Shown piece after piece: positions 25,345 through 34,842 of a DNA stretch of 64,000 nucleotides. The notes below the pieces were generated by a model. The model searched no databases and was not told the DNA's origin. It worked only from the letters and a program-made list of their open reading frames with translations. The DNA lies in contig SVTY01000001.1 in NCBI GenBank assembly GCA_015063535.1, forward strand, positions 1 through 64,000. The letters run 5' to 3'. Position numbers and translations under genes: made by a program. This stretch comes from Oscillospiraceae bacterium (GTDB taxonomy: Bacteria; Bacillota; Clostridia; Oscillospirales; CAG-272). Position 1 is the first letter of the stretch. Each line of letters starts with the position of its first letter.

Positions 25345-28300
25345 TCAAACCGTGTCGAGAAAATTTTGGGGCAGGGTCAGTGGAAGGGGGCAGATATCAA
25401 AGAGTCGTCCCGCATGGGTGGCATATACGCAGATGCGCCGACAGGGCTTTCCAAACAGAAGTTCAGCGGCATGGGCGTAGTAGGAAAGCTGAAGTCCGTG
25501 CCGTTCGTTCATGCGCTTTTGCGCCGCTGTCGGGTCACGCAATTCCTCCCGTGTCAGACGGTCGGTCTTGTAGTCGTACAGCTCGGGCGTACCGTCCTCA
25601 TCGAGAAGAACCAAATCAATGACACCCTGTACCGCCACCGTCTCGTTCCGCAATGCCTCTCGACGGCTGTTTTCTGCCGTAAAGGCACTTGCGGGAAGTA
25701 ACAGATTGAAGCGTTGCTCCCGAATGATTCGCTTCGCTTTTCCGAGTCGCTCCATCAGCTCGCTGTCCAACAGTCTTTCCAATTCCTCGGTATATACCAG
25801 CTTTGCAATGCGGTCGGGAAGGAATCGCTTTTCCACAAGGCGGGCAAGCTCCTCCTCCACACCGTGTCTGCACAGAGCGGCAAAGTCGCAGAACTGCAAA
25901 AACAGGTGAGTGGCAGTTCCTCTCTCAGTGGCACTTGCTCCCCTCGGCTCGCCCGATACGAACAGGTCGGGAATAGCCGCTGTTCCGCTCTCGGCAAAGA
26001 GATCGGGGGCGGTGTCTTCCTCATCCAATACATCGGGAGACAGACGGGAGACCGACAGCTTGGCGGGGATCCGCCGCAGATCGGCATGGGGATAACGGAA
26101 CGCCAGCTTTTCCCTTAGGGAGGTATACAGCTCCGTATCCATGGGTACAGCCTCCTTTCGCACTACGGCATTCTCTGCCGCTTCTCTATCCTCCTCTGGG
26201 TAAACGGCAAGGAGCGAGGCACAGTCGGGTGACTGTGTCGGGTTGGCAAAGGGAAGCAGGAGCCAGTCTAAGTAAGAGCCGCAACGGAGTATGGTATGGC
26301 GGTCGCAAAAGGCGGCGTGCCGCAACACCTTTTGTTTCAGCTTTTCCTCGTCGGCACCGGGGGAGGCGGTCACATACAGCCGCTCTCTGGCACGGGTCAG
26401 TGCTACATACAGCACCCGCATTTCCTCCTCACTCTGCTTGGCGGCAAGGTGAGCAGAGAGCGCCTCCCGCATGGGGGTATTGATCCGAGCAAAGCCCGTG
26501 CTGTCACTCAGCTTCATGGCAACGCCCACAGGATATGCTAAAAGCAGGCTTGCCTGTCCGTCCCGACGGTTGAACCGTCCCGCCGTTCCGCACAGGAAGC
26601 AGACGGGAAATTCCAAGCCCTTGGATTGGTGAACGGTCATCAGATTGACACGATCGGGCGAGGCTGCCTTAGGGGGGAGCTTGATCTGTGTTCCTTCCTC
26701 AATCAGCATATTGATCATTTCGATAAAGTTGTACAGCCCCTTAAAAGAGCTTGCCTCAAAGGTTCGGGCATATTCGTATAGGCGGAGCAGATTACCGCCG
26801 CTGCCCGACGCATCGTTCTCGCAGAGCAGACCGGAGGACAGGAACGGCTCAGACTCGAACAGCACTCGCAAAAAGCGATCCACGGGGAGATAAGCGGCAT
26901 GGCGGCGCCATTCGGTCAGTATGCTGTCAAACCGTCGGCAACGCTCCGACAGATCATCCTCTCCCTCCTTGCAGACAATCAGGGCGTCGTACAGCGAGTA
27001 GGAGGAATCACAGGAGGAGCGGATGCGGATCAGATCGTTCATATCAAAGCCGAACAGCGGAGAACGGAGAGTACCCGTCAGAAAGATATCCCGATGGGGG
27101 TTGTCCACCGCATTCAGCAGAGACAGCACCATCAGAACATCGGGATCCTCAAAATAGCGTGCGCCATCGCTTTCGGAACAGAGAATGCCGTACTCCGCCA
27201 GTGCGTCCGCCACATAGGGACTCATGGAGCGAGAGCGGAACAGCACCGCAATGTCACCGGGACGAATGGGCGTTCCGTCTGCCTTTTTCTCCTCTGTGAT
27301 CAGACGGTGGATCTCCGAGGCAATGTATGCCGCCTCGGCTTCCTTCCGCTCGGGCGGCTCCTCGGTTCCGTCCTCGTCCTCGGTTGCCTCTTCTTTTTTG
27401 TTGTAGACCGTGCAGACCTTTACCTTCGGAGGCTGATAGTCCTCCGAAGGCGGCTTCTTGGCAAAGACCAGATCGTCGGCAGAGCAGTACCCGATGCTGT
27501 CGGCACAGGCGGAAAACAGACGGGAGCAGACCAAATTGGTAAAATCGATGACCGTCCTGTCACAGCGGAAATTTTCCGACATGAATACGGTTACTCCCTC
27601 CGTGTCGGACGTTCCGTATGTGTCGTCATGCGGAGAAAAGGCAGAACGGTAGTCCGCAAAGACTTGCGGCTCGGCGCCTCGGAAACTGTAAATGCTCTGC
27701 TTGATATCGCCCACCATAAATCGGTTTTCGGGGCGAGAAATGGCTTGGAAGATGGTGTCCTGCACCCGATCCACATCCTGATATTCGTCAATGTAGATCT
27801 CCGAAAATTCCTCGGCGTATTGCCGTGCCACCGCCGTCGGCTTCCCCTGTTCATCCACCAACAGCGCAAGGGTATAGCGGCGGATATCGGAGAAATCCAA
27901 CATGTTGCGCCGTTTCTTTTCCTCCCTCATCCGTGTCTCATATTCCGACAAAACACGGTACAACAGATCGGTATATTCGGCGGTTTGCGCCAGCGCACGC
28001 AGAACCGATTCCTCGGACAGGGCGAAAAACCGCTTATACAGCTCCCGAAGCTGCTTGTGTAGGTCGGTGCGCAACGCCTTGTAGGCATCACTTTCCTCTG
28101 TCACAAATTCTTCCTTCAGCCGCTTCAGCCGTACAGGTTCAAAGCCCTCTAAGCATTTCTTGGCACTCCGATAGCCGTGTTCCGTGTCGGCAACGGCATC
28201 CAAAAGTGTTTCGCAAAAGTTCTTATCGTAGGCGAAGGAGGGAAGGAGCGTCTCTGAAAGAGCCTCCGACCCTTCGCAATAGCAGCAGGCATCTGCAAAG

Positions 28301-28992
28301 ACCGACAGGCAGTGCCGAGCGGTCTCCTCGGTTTTGGCACGGATGAGCTGCCCAAAGGGCGTGCGCAAAAGATCCTCTCGGTCACCTGCCGCCTCTCGGT
28401 ACCGACGGGCGGACAGCTGCAAAAATCCGATCCCCTCGGGAACGGAGGCGAGCTGCTCTGCCGCCTCAAATAGGATATCGGTCAGTCGGTCGGCGTTTCT
28501 CGTTCCGATCAGACACTCGGCAAAGGACGGAAAGCGGTCGTCGGTCTCGTAGAGCTGCTCCACGCTTTCCTCCATCACACTTTTAGACAGGATCTCAATC
28601 TCAGAGGGGTCGGCAATGCGAAAGGATGCCGATAGTCCTAAGGTGGAAAAATTGGCTCGCAGAAGCTCCAAATAAAAGGAGTCGATGGTGCATATTTTGG
28701 CACTGCCCAGCTTTACAAGCTGAGCAGTCAGATGGCGGTTGGCGGGATCCTTGGCAAGTGCTTCGCTGAGGGCGGCAAAGATCCGATTCTTCAGCTCCTC
28801 GGCGGCGGCACGGGTAAAGGTCACGATCAACATGTCGGACAAATCAGCAGGCTCACAGGGGTCGGTGATGCGCCGAATGATTCGCTCGGTCAGCGTAGCG
28901 GTCTTACCCGACCCTGCAGCGGCACTGACAAGGAGGGTCTTGCCTCGGATATCCATTGCCGCCTGCTGGGCGGCAGTCCATTGTCTTTCCAT
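25345..28992 (-). CDS. addA: ATP-dependent helicase/nuclease subunit A
   Basis: Helicase-nuclease subunit of AddAB, which resects double-strand breaks for RecA-dependent repair. The 1215-residue protein opens with the UvrD-type motif I LLVSAAAGSGKTATLTERI, then MLIVTFTRAAAEELKNRI, IYIDEYQDVD, VGDIKQSIYSFRGAEP and MTVHQSKGLEFPV. The C-terminal PD-(D/E)XK nuclease block is VQGVIDLVLLDEDG...LYDYKTD near 1130-1150. The ATG at 28990-28992 has GGAGGAGC just upstream, 10 bp after addB, so the two subunits are co-translated. Confidence 0.96.
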   Translation of the reverse strand: MERQWTAAQQAAMDIRGKTLLVSAAAGSGKTATLTERIIRRITDPCEPADLSDMLIVTFTRAAAEELKNRIFAALSEALAKDPANRHLTAQLVKLGSAKICTIDSFYLELLRANFSTLGLSASFRIADPSEIEILSKSVMEESVEQLYETDDRFPSFAECLIGTRNADRLTDILFEAAEQLASVPEGIGFLQLSARRYREAAGDREDLLRTPFGQLIRAKTEETARHCLSVFADACCYCEGSEALSETLLPSFAYDKNFCETLLDAVADTEHGYRSAKKCLEGFEPVRLKRLKEEFVTEESDAYKALRTDLHKQLRELYKRFFALSEESVLRALAQTAEYTDLLYRVLSEYETRMREEKKRRNMLDFSDIRRYTLALLVDEQGKPTAVARQYAEEFSEIYIDEYQDVDRVQDTIFQAISRPENRFMVGDIKQSIYSFRGAEPQVFADYRSAFSPHDDTYGTSDTEGVTVFMSENFRCDRTVIDFTNLVCSRLFSACADSIGYCSADDLVFAKKPPSEDYQPPKVKVCTVYNKKEEATEDEDGTEEPPERKEAEAAYIASEIHRLITEEKKADGTPIRPGDIAVLFRSRSMSPYVADALAEYGILCSESDGARYFEDPDVLMVLSLLNAVDNPHRDIFLTGTLRSPLFGFDMNDLIRIRSSCDSSYSLYDALIVCKEGEDDLSERCRRFDSILTEWRRHAAYLPVDRFLRVLFESEPFLSSGLLCENDASGSGGNLLRLYEYARTFEASSFKGLYNFIEMINMLIEEGTQIKLPPKAASPDRVNLMTVHQSKGLEFPVCFLCGTAGRFNRRDGQASLLLAYPVGVAMKLSDSTGFARINTPMREALSAHLAAKQSEEEMRVLYVALTRARERLYVTASPGADEEKLKQKVLRHAAFCDRHTILRCGSYLDWLLLPFANPTQSPDCASLLAVYPEEDREAAENAVVRKEAVPMDTELYTSLREKLAFRYPHADLRRIPAKLSVSRLSPDVLDEEDTAPDLFAESGTAAIPDLFVSGEPRGASATERGTATHLFLQFCDFAALCRHGVEEELARLVEKRFLPDRIAKLVYTEELERLLDSELMERLGKAKRIIREQRFNLLLPASAFTAENSRREALRNETVAVQGVIDLVLLDEDGTPELYDYKTDRLTREELRDPTAAQKRMNERHGLQLSYYAHAAELLFGKPCRRICVYATHAGRLFDICPLPLTLPQNFLDTV

Positions 28993-29002
28993 AGCTCCTC
29001 CT

Positions 29003-32000
29003 TTACGGCTCGACTCTGCGGCAGATGGGCTTCATCTTACAGGTTCCGCAGAGATCTCGTTTGACATGGGGATTGGGAGCGGCATCGGCAACGCCGCCCC
29101 GCAATTCTTCGGTAATGGTTTCGACGGTGGTCTTGATCTGCTCATACAGCGCATCAAAGCGTGCCCGATCGCTTAGTGCATCTCCCACAAGAGAGCCGTC
29201 CTTGTTTTTCTTGATCCCCGCCAAGAATTTCGGAGACAGCTCGGCACTCATGGCACGCAGAATGGCTTCCTCGTTCAACAGCAGACCGCTTCGCTTCAGC
29301 GAATCGGAGGCTTTTTCCAAAACGGCATCCTCTCTGTCATACTCCTCGGCTTGGATCACGGGAATGGCGGCGGACAGGTAGATCACCCCCGCAGGAACGG
29401 GAGCCTGTCCGTCGGCAAGAGACAGTCGCTTGGCAAAGTCCGAATTGGTGTTACGGCAGAGGGTAAACAGATACAAAAGCATCTGAATGTTGATGCCGTG
29501 TCGCACATCCTCGGCGGAAAACGCCTTGGCGCCCGTCTTGTAATCGACTACCCGCAGGAAGGTCTCGCCGTTCTTGTGCAGAACATCCACTCGGTCAATG
29601 ATACCCGAGAAGGTGATCCGTCCGCCTGTCTCGGTGAGAAGCTCCATGGGGGAGGGATTGCCGTCCTTGCCGTTGGTGACTAACTCAAAGAAGGCAGGCT
29701 CAAACTCACTGCCCGAAAATTCCTCCACGATGTTCCGCACCATAAGAAGTGCCAATCGTTTCAGACGGCTATACAGATGGCGCAGACGCTTGGAGGAGCG
29801 AAGCTCCGCAGGACAGATACGTCCGATGTACTCGGCAACCGTTTTCTCGGCACGGCGGATCAGCTCCTCATCGGAGGGCAGTTCTCCGTTCTCATCCCGT
29901 TGAATGGCAAAGCGCAAAAGCTGCTCCAGAATGTAGTGGATAAAGCTTCCCATGTCCGAGCTTCGGAAGGCGGCTTTTTTTCGCTCCCGCAAACCGAGAA
30001 CATAGGTACAGTAATACTGGAACGGACAGGAAACATAGGTCTCAAAGCGAGAGGAGGAGAAGCGGATTGACCGCCCTACGGTACTGTCGGCGAGAGACGG
30101 CTCCACCCGACAAATCGGGTCGTTGGAGCGTGCCACGGACAGCGACAGGGAGGCAGGCAAATGCTCCTTCAGTGCCTCCTTTAAAGCCGCTCCCTCCGCC
30201 GTTTGCACCAACGGACGGAGATGTGCGACGGCACTTTTAGGACCGCCTACCGAATAACGCAAATCATGCCCCGAATACCGATGTGGGATCAAATCGGGGA
30301 AAAGTGCCCGTACCCGATTGAATGGTAAGGAGGGCGTTCGGCTTTTTCCGCTTGCTTCGGCGGCACAGGTGTAGAGAAAGAGACCGTGGGAGGGGGCGGA
30401 AAAGGCACGGTGTACATACATCAACTCGTCCGAGGCACGGGTATCTGTGTCGGAGGACAGCTCAATTCCAAGAGCGGACAGGGCAGAGCGATCCCCTCGG
30501 CTGAACAGCCCCGTGTCGTTCACGGCGGCGGGGAAGCTTCCCTCGCAAAGCCCAAGGATCAGCACATATTTGGGGTCGGAGGCACGGTGCATGGCGGCAG
30601 AGCCCAGCATGACCTCATCCACCGAGGTGGGGATCGAACCGATCTGTGTCTTGCCAAAGACCATGCGAAGAACAGCCGACAGCGATTCGGTGTCAAGCTC
30701 CTCCTCAGGTAGAGCGGCGGCAATGTCGGCAAGGGTGTTCAGAATGGTTTCAAACAGCCCCCGAAGCTCCATGGCTTCCTTCCGATTGCCCCGCTCCAGC
30801 TCAGTCAGAGCCATTTCCTCCAGCCGCTTTTCCAAGTCAAGCTCGGTCAGATAGGCATAGATGGCTTTGCACTGCTCGGGCACGGTTGTTGCCGCCTCCA
30901 AGCGAATGAAAAAACGTTCCAAAATGCCCACCAGCTTTTCCCGCACCTCATTGGCGGCGGACAGGATCTCCTTGCCCCGCTCGGAAAGCTCCTCGGCAAA
31001 GCCGTCGGGGTTCATGGTCCATGCGCCGTTGGTAAAGCGATCGCCGCAGAGTTTCCATGTATCCACATAGTCCTCAAACAGATCCACCGAACGGTCGGGG
31101 AGATCGTACAGACCCGTCTTGACATGGGAAATGATATCGTTTCTTTGCCAGTGATACTGCTTGATCCGCAGAGCGGACAGCAACAGCTTCACGGGGGGGA
31201 GGGTGCAAAGATCGGTTTTGGAGGAAAAGAAATAGGGAATGTCATTTTTTTCAAAGGCGGGCTCCAGAATGCCCCGATACTGCTCGGGGTCACGCATCAG
31301 AACCACGATATCCCGACAGCGCTCTCCCTGGCGGAGCAGCTCCAACACTCGAGCGGCCGCTGCTTCGGCTTCGGCATAGGGGGTATCGCATAGCTCCAAC
31401 CGAATGCTTCCATCATTGGGAAGTGAATGGGGCGGTGCATCGGTACGCCAAAGCTGTCGAGACAGATAAGCAAGGGAGGGAGAGGCAAACCGATGGGCGT
31501 GGGTCAATAGTTTGTTCGAATATCCTCCGTTCCGTTCGGCGGAGCGGATCAGCTGCTCCAAGGATCGCCGTACGCCCACAGCACTGATGTCGTTGCATTC
31601 GGGATGGGGCAGGGGGACAGTGACCGTCACTTGTTCGGCTTGGGCGAACATTCGTTCGATGATACGATGCTCTACTGCGGTAAAGGAGGAAAAGGAGTCG
31701 ATGTAGACCCGTGTATTTCGGAAAAACCGCTCCTTTTGCAGGATTTCGTACAGCCTTGCCAGATCGTCTGCCGAATCGGAATACTGCTCCGCCACCAAAC
31801 GGTCAAAGGAGGCAAAGATCAGCGAAAGATCCCGCAAACGCTTCCGCAGAGGATCGTTTTCCTCCAGTCGGCTTGCTGCCGTCTCCAGCTCGTCTGGCGA
31901 TATGCTGCTTGCCTTGCATTCCTTTTGGGCGGCAAGCAGGATGTCACAAAGTGAGGGATCCTGTGTGGCGGAGGTGCCGTATTCTTCCAAGAGGGGTGCC

Positions 32001-32296
32001 AACTCCCGCAGATTTTGCCACATCAGCAGATGGCGGATGGGCGGCGTGATGTACCGATAAGAAAGTCCGCCGTATTCCCGACAGACACGGTTGTACAGAC
32101 GGGAAAAGTTGAGTACCTCCAGGTTGAGCTGTGCCGAGGAAGGAAGTCGGCGCAGTGCCGCATGCTCTGCCTGTACCGTTTCTTGCTCGGGGACGATCAA
32201 AAAGCAGGAAATTCCTGCCTGCGTGTCTCGTTCGATGGCATCCAGTATGGCATGGGTCTTTCCGCTTCCGTAGGCGCCAAAAAGAAAGGTTATCAT
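29003..32296 (-). CDS. addB: ATP-dependent helicase/nuclease subunit B
   Basis: Second AddAB subunit, with a nuclease and an iron-sulphur cluster. The 1097-residue protein has motif I GAYGSGKTHAILDA close to its N-terminus, a degenerate helicase body, the nuclease block FSGIIDRVDVL...VVDYKTGAKAF near 940-975 and the cluster cysteines CPFQYYC (upstream of the nuclease) with CGTCKMKPIC at the extreme C-terminus. The start at 32294-32296 is preferred to longer in-frame options because GAAAGGAG lies 9 bp before it and MITFLFGAYGSGKT is the conserved beginning. Confidence 0.95.
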   Translation of the reverse strand: MITFLFGAYGSGKTHAILDAIERDTQAGISCFLIVPEQETVQAEHAALRRLPSSAQLNLEVLNFSRLYNRVCREYGGLSYRYITPPIRHLLMWQNLRELAPLLEEYGTSATQDPSLCDILLAAQKECKASSISPDELETAASRLEENDPLRKRLRDLSLIFASFDRLVAEQYSDSADDLARLYEILQKERFFRNTRVYIDSFSSFTAVEHRIIERMFAQAEQVTVTVPLPHPECNDISAVGVRRSLEQLIRSAERNGGYSNKLLTHAHRFASPSLAYLSRQLWRTDAPPHSLPNDGSIRLELCDTPYAEAEAAAARVLELLRQGERCRDIVVLMRDPEQYRGILEPAFEKNDIPYFFSSKTDLCTLPPVKLLLSALRIKQYHWQRNDIISHVKTGLYDLPDRSVDLFEDYVDTWKLCGDRFTNGAWTMNPDGFAEELSERGKEILSAANEVREKLVGILERFFIRLEAATTVPEQCKAIYAYLTELDLEKRLEEMALTELERGNRKEAMELRGLFETILNTLADIAAALPEEELDTESLSAVLRMVFGKTQIGSIPTSVDEVMLGSAAMHRASDPKYVLILGLCEGSFPAAVNDTGLFSRGDRSALSALGIELSSDTDTRASDELMYVHRAFSAPSHGLFLYTCAAEASGKSRTPSLPFNRVRALFPDLIPHRYSGHDLRYSVGGPKSAVAHLRPLVQTAEGAALKEALKEHLPASLSLSVARSNDPICRVEPSLADSTVGRSIRFSSSRFETYVSCPFQYYCTYVLGLRERKKAAFRSSDMGSFIHYILEQLLRFAIQRDENGELPSDEELIRRAEKTVAEYIGRICPAELRSSKRLRHLYSRLKRLALLMVRNIVEEFSGSEFEPAFFELVTNGKDGNPSPMELLTETGGRITFSGIIDRVDVLHKNGETFLRVVDYKTGAKAFSAEDVRHGINIQMLLYLFTLCRNTNSDFAKRLSLADGQAPVPAGVIYLSAAIPVIQAEEYDREDAVLEKASDSLKRSGLLLNEEAILRAMSAELSPKFLAGIKKNKDGSLVGDALSDRARFDALYEQIKTTVETITEELRGGVADAAPNPHVKRDLCGTCKMKPICRRVEP

Positions 32297-32329
32297 CGCT
32301 TCATGCTCCTTTCGTTGCTTCATACCAAT

Positions 32330-32358
32330 ATTATAACAGAAAACCGACAGAAAAACAA
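32330..32358 (-). promoter_or_regulatory. Possible promoter of addBA
   Basis: On the minus strand TTGTTT (32353-32358, weak), 17-bp spacer, TATAAT (32330-32335). Confidence 0.45.
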
Positions 32359-32479
32359 CTAAAAACAAATTTTTTACCGATTATTTTGAAATTCAAGCAG
32401 TGTTACAGAATCCGTCAAAAAACTGTCACAATCGGTCGGTATAATGTAAGTAATCAAAAACCGAACCAAGGAGGAATCT

Positions 32480-34027
32480 ATGAAGGATATGCAGGACGGT
32501 TTCCGTGAGGATGCCAAGTATGACCCCAAAGAAGTCGGTGCCGCCCATCCGAAGGGAAAGGATGAGAAGAATGATGAAGTGGATCAGGACAGCAAAAAAA
32601 GCGAGCCGATTGATAGACAAGGCAATGAAACGGAAAGCCAAGCAGATGGCGGGCAAGAGAAAGGCGCTTCAGCACAAGGAGAAGCTGCTCCGACAGAAGA
32701 AAGTTATTCTGCGGAAGAAGGGACAGCGCCTGCGGATCCGCTGACTGGATCGAAGCAGTATGCCTGCCAATATACGCCTCCCTATTATGTGCCGGACTTT
32801 ACCGTTGTGGATGAGACCGAGGGTGAAAGGCATTCCCATAAAAAGAAAAAAGAGAAGGAAAAGGACGGAGGTGCTTCGGGAGCGGGCTTTGTGGCGGCGA
32901 TCGTGGCGATCTGCCTGTTTGTGTCGGCGTTGGGCGGCTGTATCGGATACATCGGTATGAGCCTGCTGGGCGGCGGTGCGGGAGATGCGCTGTCTTCGAT
33001 CAAAAACCAGTCCGCCAATCTGTCCGACGAGACCATCACCGTAATTAAAAACGACGGAAGCATCAAGGTCAACGAGGCGGTAGGCTCTACGGGCTACACC
33101 AATGCCACCGTTGCCGAGGTGGTCGCCGACGTGGCGGACAGCGTTGTCGAAATCACCACCTCACAGGTTGCGACCGACCCCTTTTACGGAAACTATGTGA
33201 CGGGCGGTGCGGGCAGCGGAGTCATCATCAGCGAAAACGGCATGATAATCACCAACAATCACGTCATTGAGGGGGCTACCGAGATCGTGGTGCGTCTGAC
33301 CGATGGAAGCGAATATCAGGCGACTGTTGTGGGGCAGGGAGACGAGGATTTTGATATTGCTGTGCTGAAGATCGAGGCGACGGAACTTTCAGCCGCCGTG
33401 ATGGGAAGCAGTGCAGAGCTGACAGTGGGAGAAGAAGTGGTCGCCATCGGCAATCCCTTGGGTGAGTTGGGTGGTACCGTGACGAACGGTATCATCAGTG
33501 CTCTTGACCGGCAGGTGATCGTGGACGGACACCGCATGACCTTGCTCCAGACCAATGCGGCGATCAATCCGGGAAATTCGGGAGGCGGCTTGTTCAATAT
33601 GGCAGGGGAGCTGATCGGCATTGTCAACGCTAAGCAGTCGGATACGGGTATTGAAGGGCTGGGCTTTGCTATTCCCGTGGATGTGGCATGGCCTGCGGCA
33701 AAGGATATTATGGAGCATGGCTATGTCACGGGCAAGCTCCGCCTCGGCTTTTCGGTCACGGAGGAAAGCTCCTCCTTTATCGTCAATCGCTATCAGTTCC
33801 CATCGGGCGTGTATATTACCGAATCTGAAAACAGCGAATTGAAGGTATATGACCGCATCGTTTCCATGAATGGTACGACGATCAACGGCTTGGGCGATTA
33901 TTACGGCGTGACGGACGATCTGAAGGAGGGCGATACCCTCACCGTTACGGTCAGTCGGGTGTCCTCCAACGGCTTCACTTACAGCTTTGTGGAGCATACG
34001 GTGACGCTGTCGGTCAAGGTTACCTGA
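32480..34027 (+). CDS. HtrA/DegP-type membrane-anchored serine protease
   Basis: Stress protease acting outside the membrane. The 515-residue protein has a long, charged cytoplasmic tail (1-135, ending in HKKKKEKEKDG), one membrane helix (about 136-157), a linker, a trypsin-like domain with the triad His 261 (TNNHVI), Asp 292 (DFDIAVLKI) and Ser 367 (NPGNSGGGLF), and a C-terminal PDZ domain from about 415 (GVYITESENSELKVYDRIVSMNG). The ATG at 32480 follows AAGGAGGA. A lone TATAAT sits at 32440-32445 without a clear -35 box, which could mean an activated promoter. Gene symbol left open because Firmicutes have several HtrA paralogues. Confidence 0.93.
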   Translation: MKDMQDGFREDAKYDPKEVGAAHPKGKDEKNDEVDQDSKKSEPIDRQGNETESQADGGQEKGASAQGEAAPTEESYSAEEGTAPADPLTGSKQYACQYTPPYYVPDFTVVDETEGERHSHKKKKEKEKDGGASGAGFVAAIVAICLFVSALGGCIGYIGMSLLGGGAGDALSSIKNQSANLSDETITVIKNDGSIKVNEAVGSTGYTNATVAEVVADVADSVVEITTSQVATDPFYGNYVTGGAGSGVIISENGMIITNNHVIEGATEIVVRLTDGSEYQATVVGQGDEDFDIAVLKIEATELSAAVMGSSAELTVGEEVVAIGNPLGELGGTVTNGIISALDRQVIVDGHRMTLLQTNAAINPGNSGGGLFNMAGELIGIVNAKQSDTGIEGLGFAIPVDVAWPAAKDIMEHGYVTGKLRLGFSVTEESSSFIVNRYQFPSGVYITESENSELKVYDRIVSMNGTTINGLGDYYGVTDDLKEGDTLTVTVSRVSSNGFTYSFVEHTVTLSVKVT

Positions 34028-34044
34028 AAAATTTGAAAAGATAG

Positions 34045-34073
34045 TTGAAAAATTCCAAAAAACGGTGTATAAT
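34045..34073 (+). promoter_or_regulatory. Promoter of the two-component operon
   Basis: TTGAAA (34045-34050), 17-bp spacer, TATAAT (34068-34073). The leader holds a 7-bp hairpin CAGGGGC/GCCCCTG (34098-34122) without a T-run; its role is unclear. Confidence 0.75.
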
Positions 34074-34152
34074 ATAGATAAAACAGGAAGCACCGAACAG
34101 GGGCTGACCGATTCGGCCCCTGTCATTGTATCGAAGCAAAAGGAGAAATGCG

Positions 34153-34842
34153 ATGTATCACATTTTGATTGTGGATGATGAGTCCAGAATCCGCTCCATC
34201 ATCAAGAAATATGCGGAATTTGAAGGACATACCGTCACCGAGGCGGCAGATGGTATGGAAGCGGTGCATCTTTGCCGTTCGGGGGAATTTGATATTATCA
34301 TCATGGATATCATGATGCCCGAGCTTGATGGCTTTTCCGCCTGTCGGCAGATCCGCAAGCTCTCTCAGACCCCCATCATCATGCTGTCGGCAAGGGGAGA
34401 GGAATATGATAAGATCAACGGCTTTGAACTTGGTATCGACGATTACGTGGTCAAACCCTTCTCTCCTAAAGAGTTGATGCTCCGTGTGGAGGCGGTGATG
34501 AAACGGGTTCGGCGGACACCTGCCGACCTGCAAAAGAAGGAAAACGTGGTGATCTCGTTGGATGAGGGTGGCTTGCGTGCCGATGTGACGGCACGGTTGG
34601 TCTTTATCGATGGCGAGCGTATCGACATGTCGCCAAAGGAGTACGATCTGTTTTTCTACATGTTGGAAAATCGTAATGTGGCACTGTCGAGAGAGAAGCT
34701 CATTAGTGATGTATGGGGATATGATTTCTTCGGAGATGTTCGTACGCTGGATACCCACATCAAGCTCCTTCGCAAGAGTCTCGGCAGATATGCTGGGCTG
34801 ATCGTCACCCTTCGCGGCGTGGGTTATCGGTTCGAGGGATGA
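34153..34842 (+). CDS. OmpR/PhoB-family response regulator
   Basis: DNA-binding half of a two-component system, 229 residues. The receiver domain has the acidic pair in ILIVDDE, the phosphorylated Asp 52 in IIIMDIMMPELDG and the conserved lysine in DYVVKPFS. The winged-helix domain shows SPKEYDLFFYMLENRNVALSR, WGYDFFGDVRTLDTHI and the GVGYRFE end. The ATG at 34153 follows AAAGGAG; a longer frame upstream lacks a site. The stop overlaps the kinase start as ATGA. The stimulus is unknown. Confidence 0.95.
   Translation: MYHILIVDDESRIRSIIKKYAEFEGHTVTEAADGMEAVHLCRSGEFDIIIMDIMMPELDGFSACRQIRKLSQTPIIMLSARGEEYDKINGFELGIDDYVVKPFSPKELMLRVEAVMKRVRRTPADLQKKENVVISLDEGGLRADVTARLVFIDGERIDMSPKEYDLFFYMLENRNVALSREKLISDVWGYDFFGDVRTLDTHIKLLRKSLGRYAGLIVTLRGVGYRFEG

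Noticed and set aside
26899..28062. 387-residue open frame opposite addA
   Set aside because: Low-complexity, no start signal and lies over conserved helicase motifs on the other strand.
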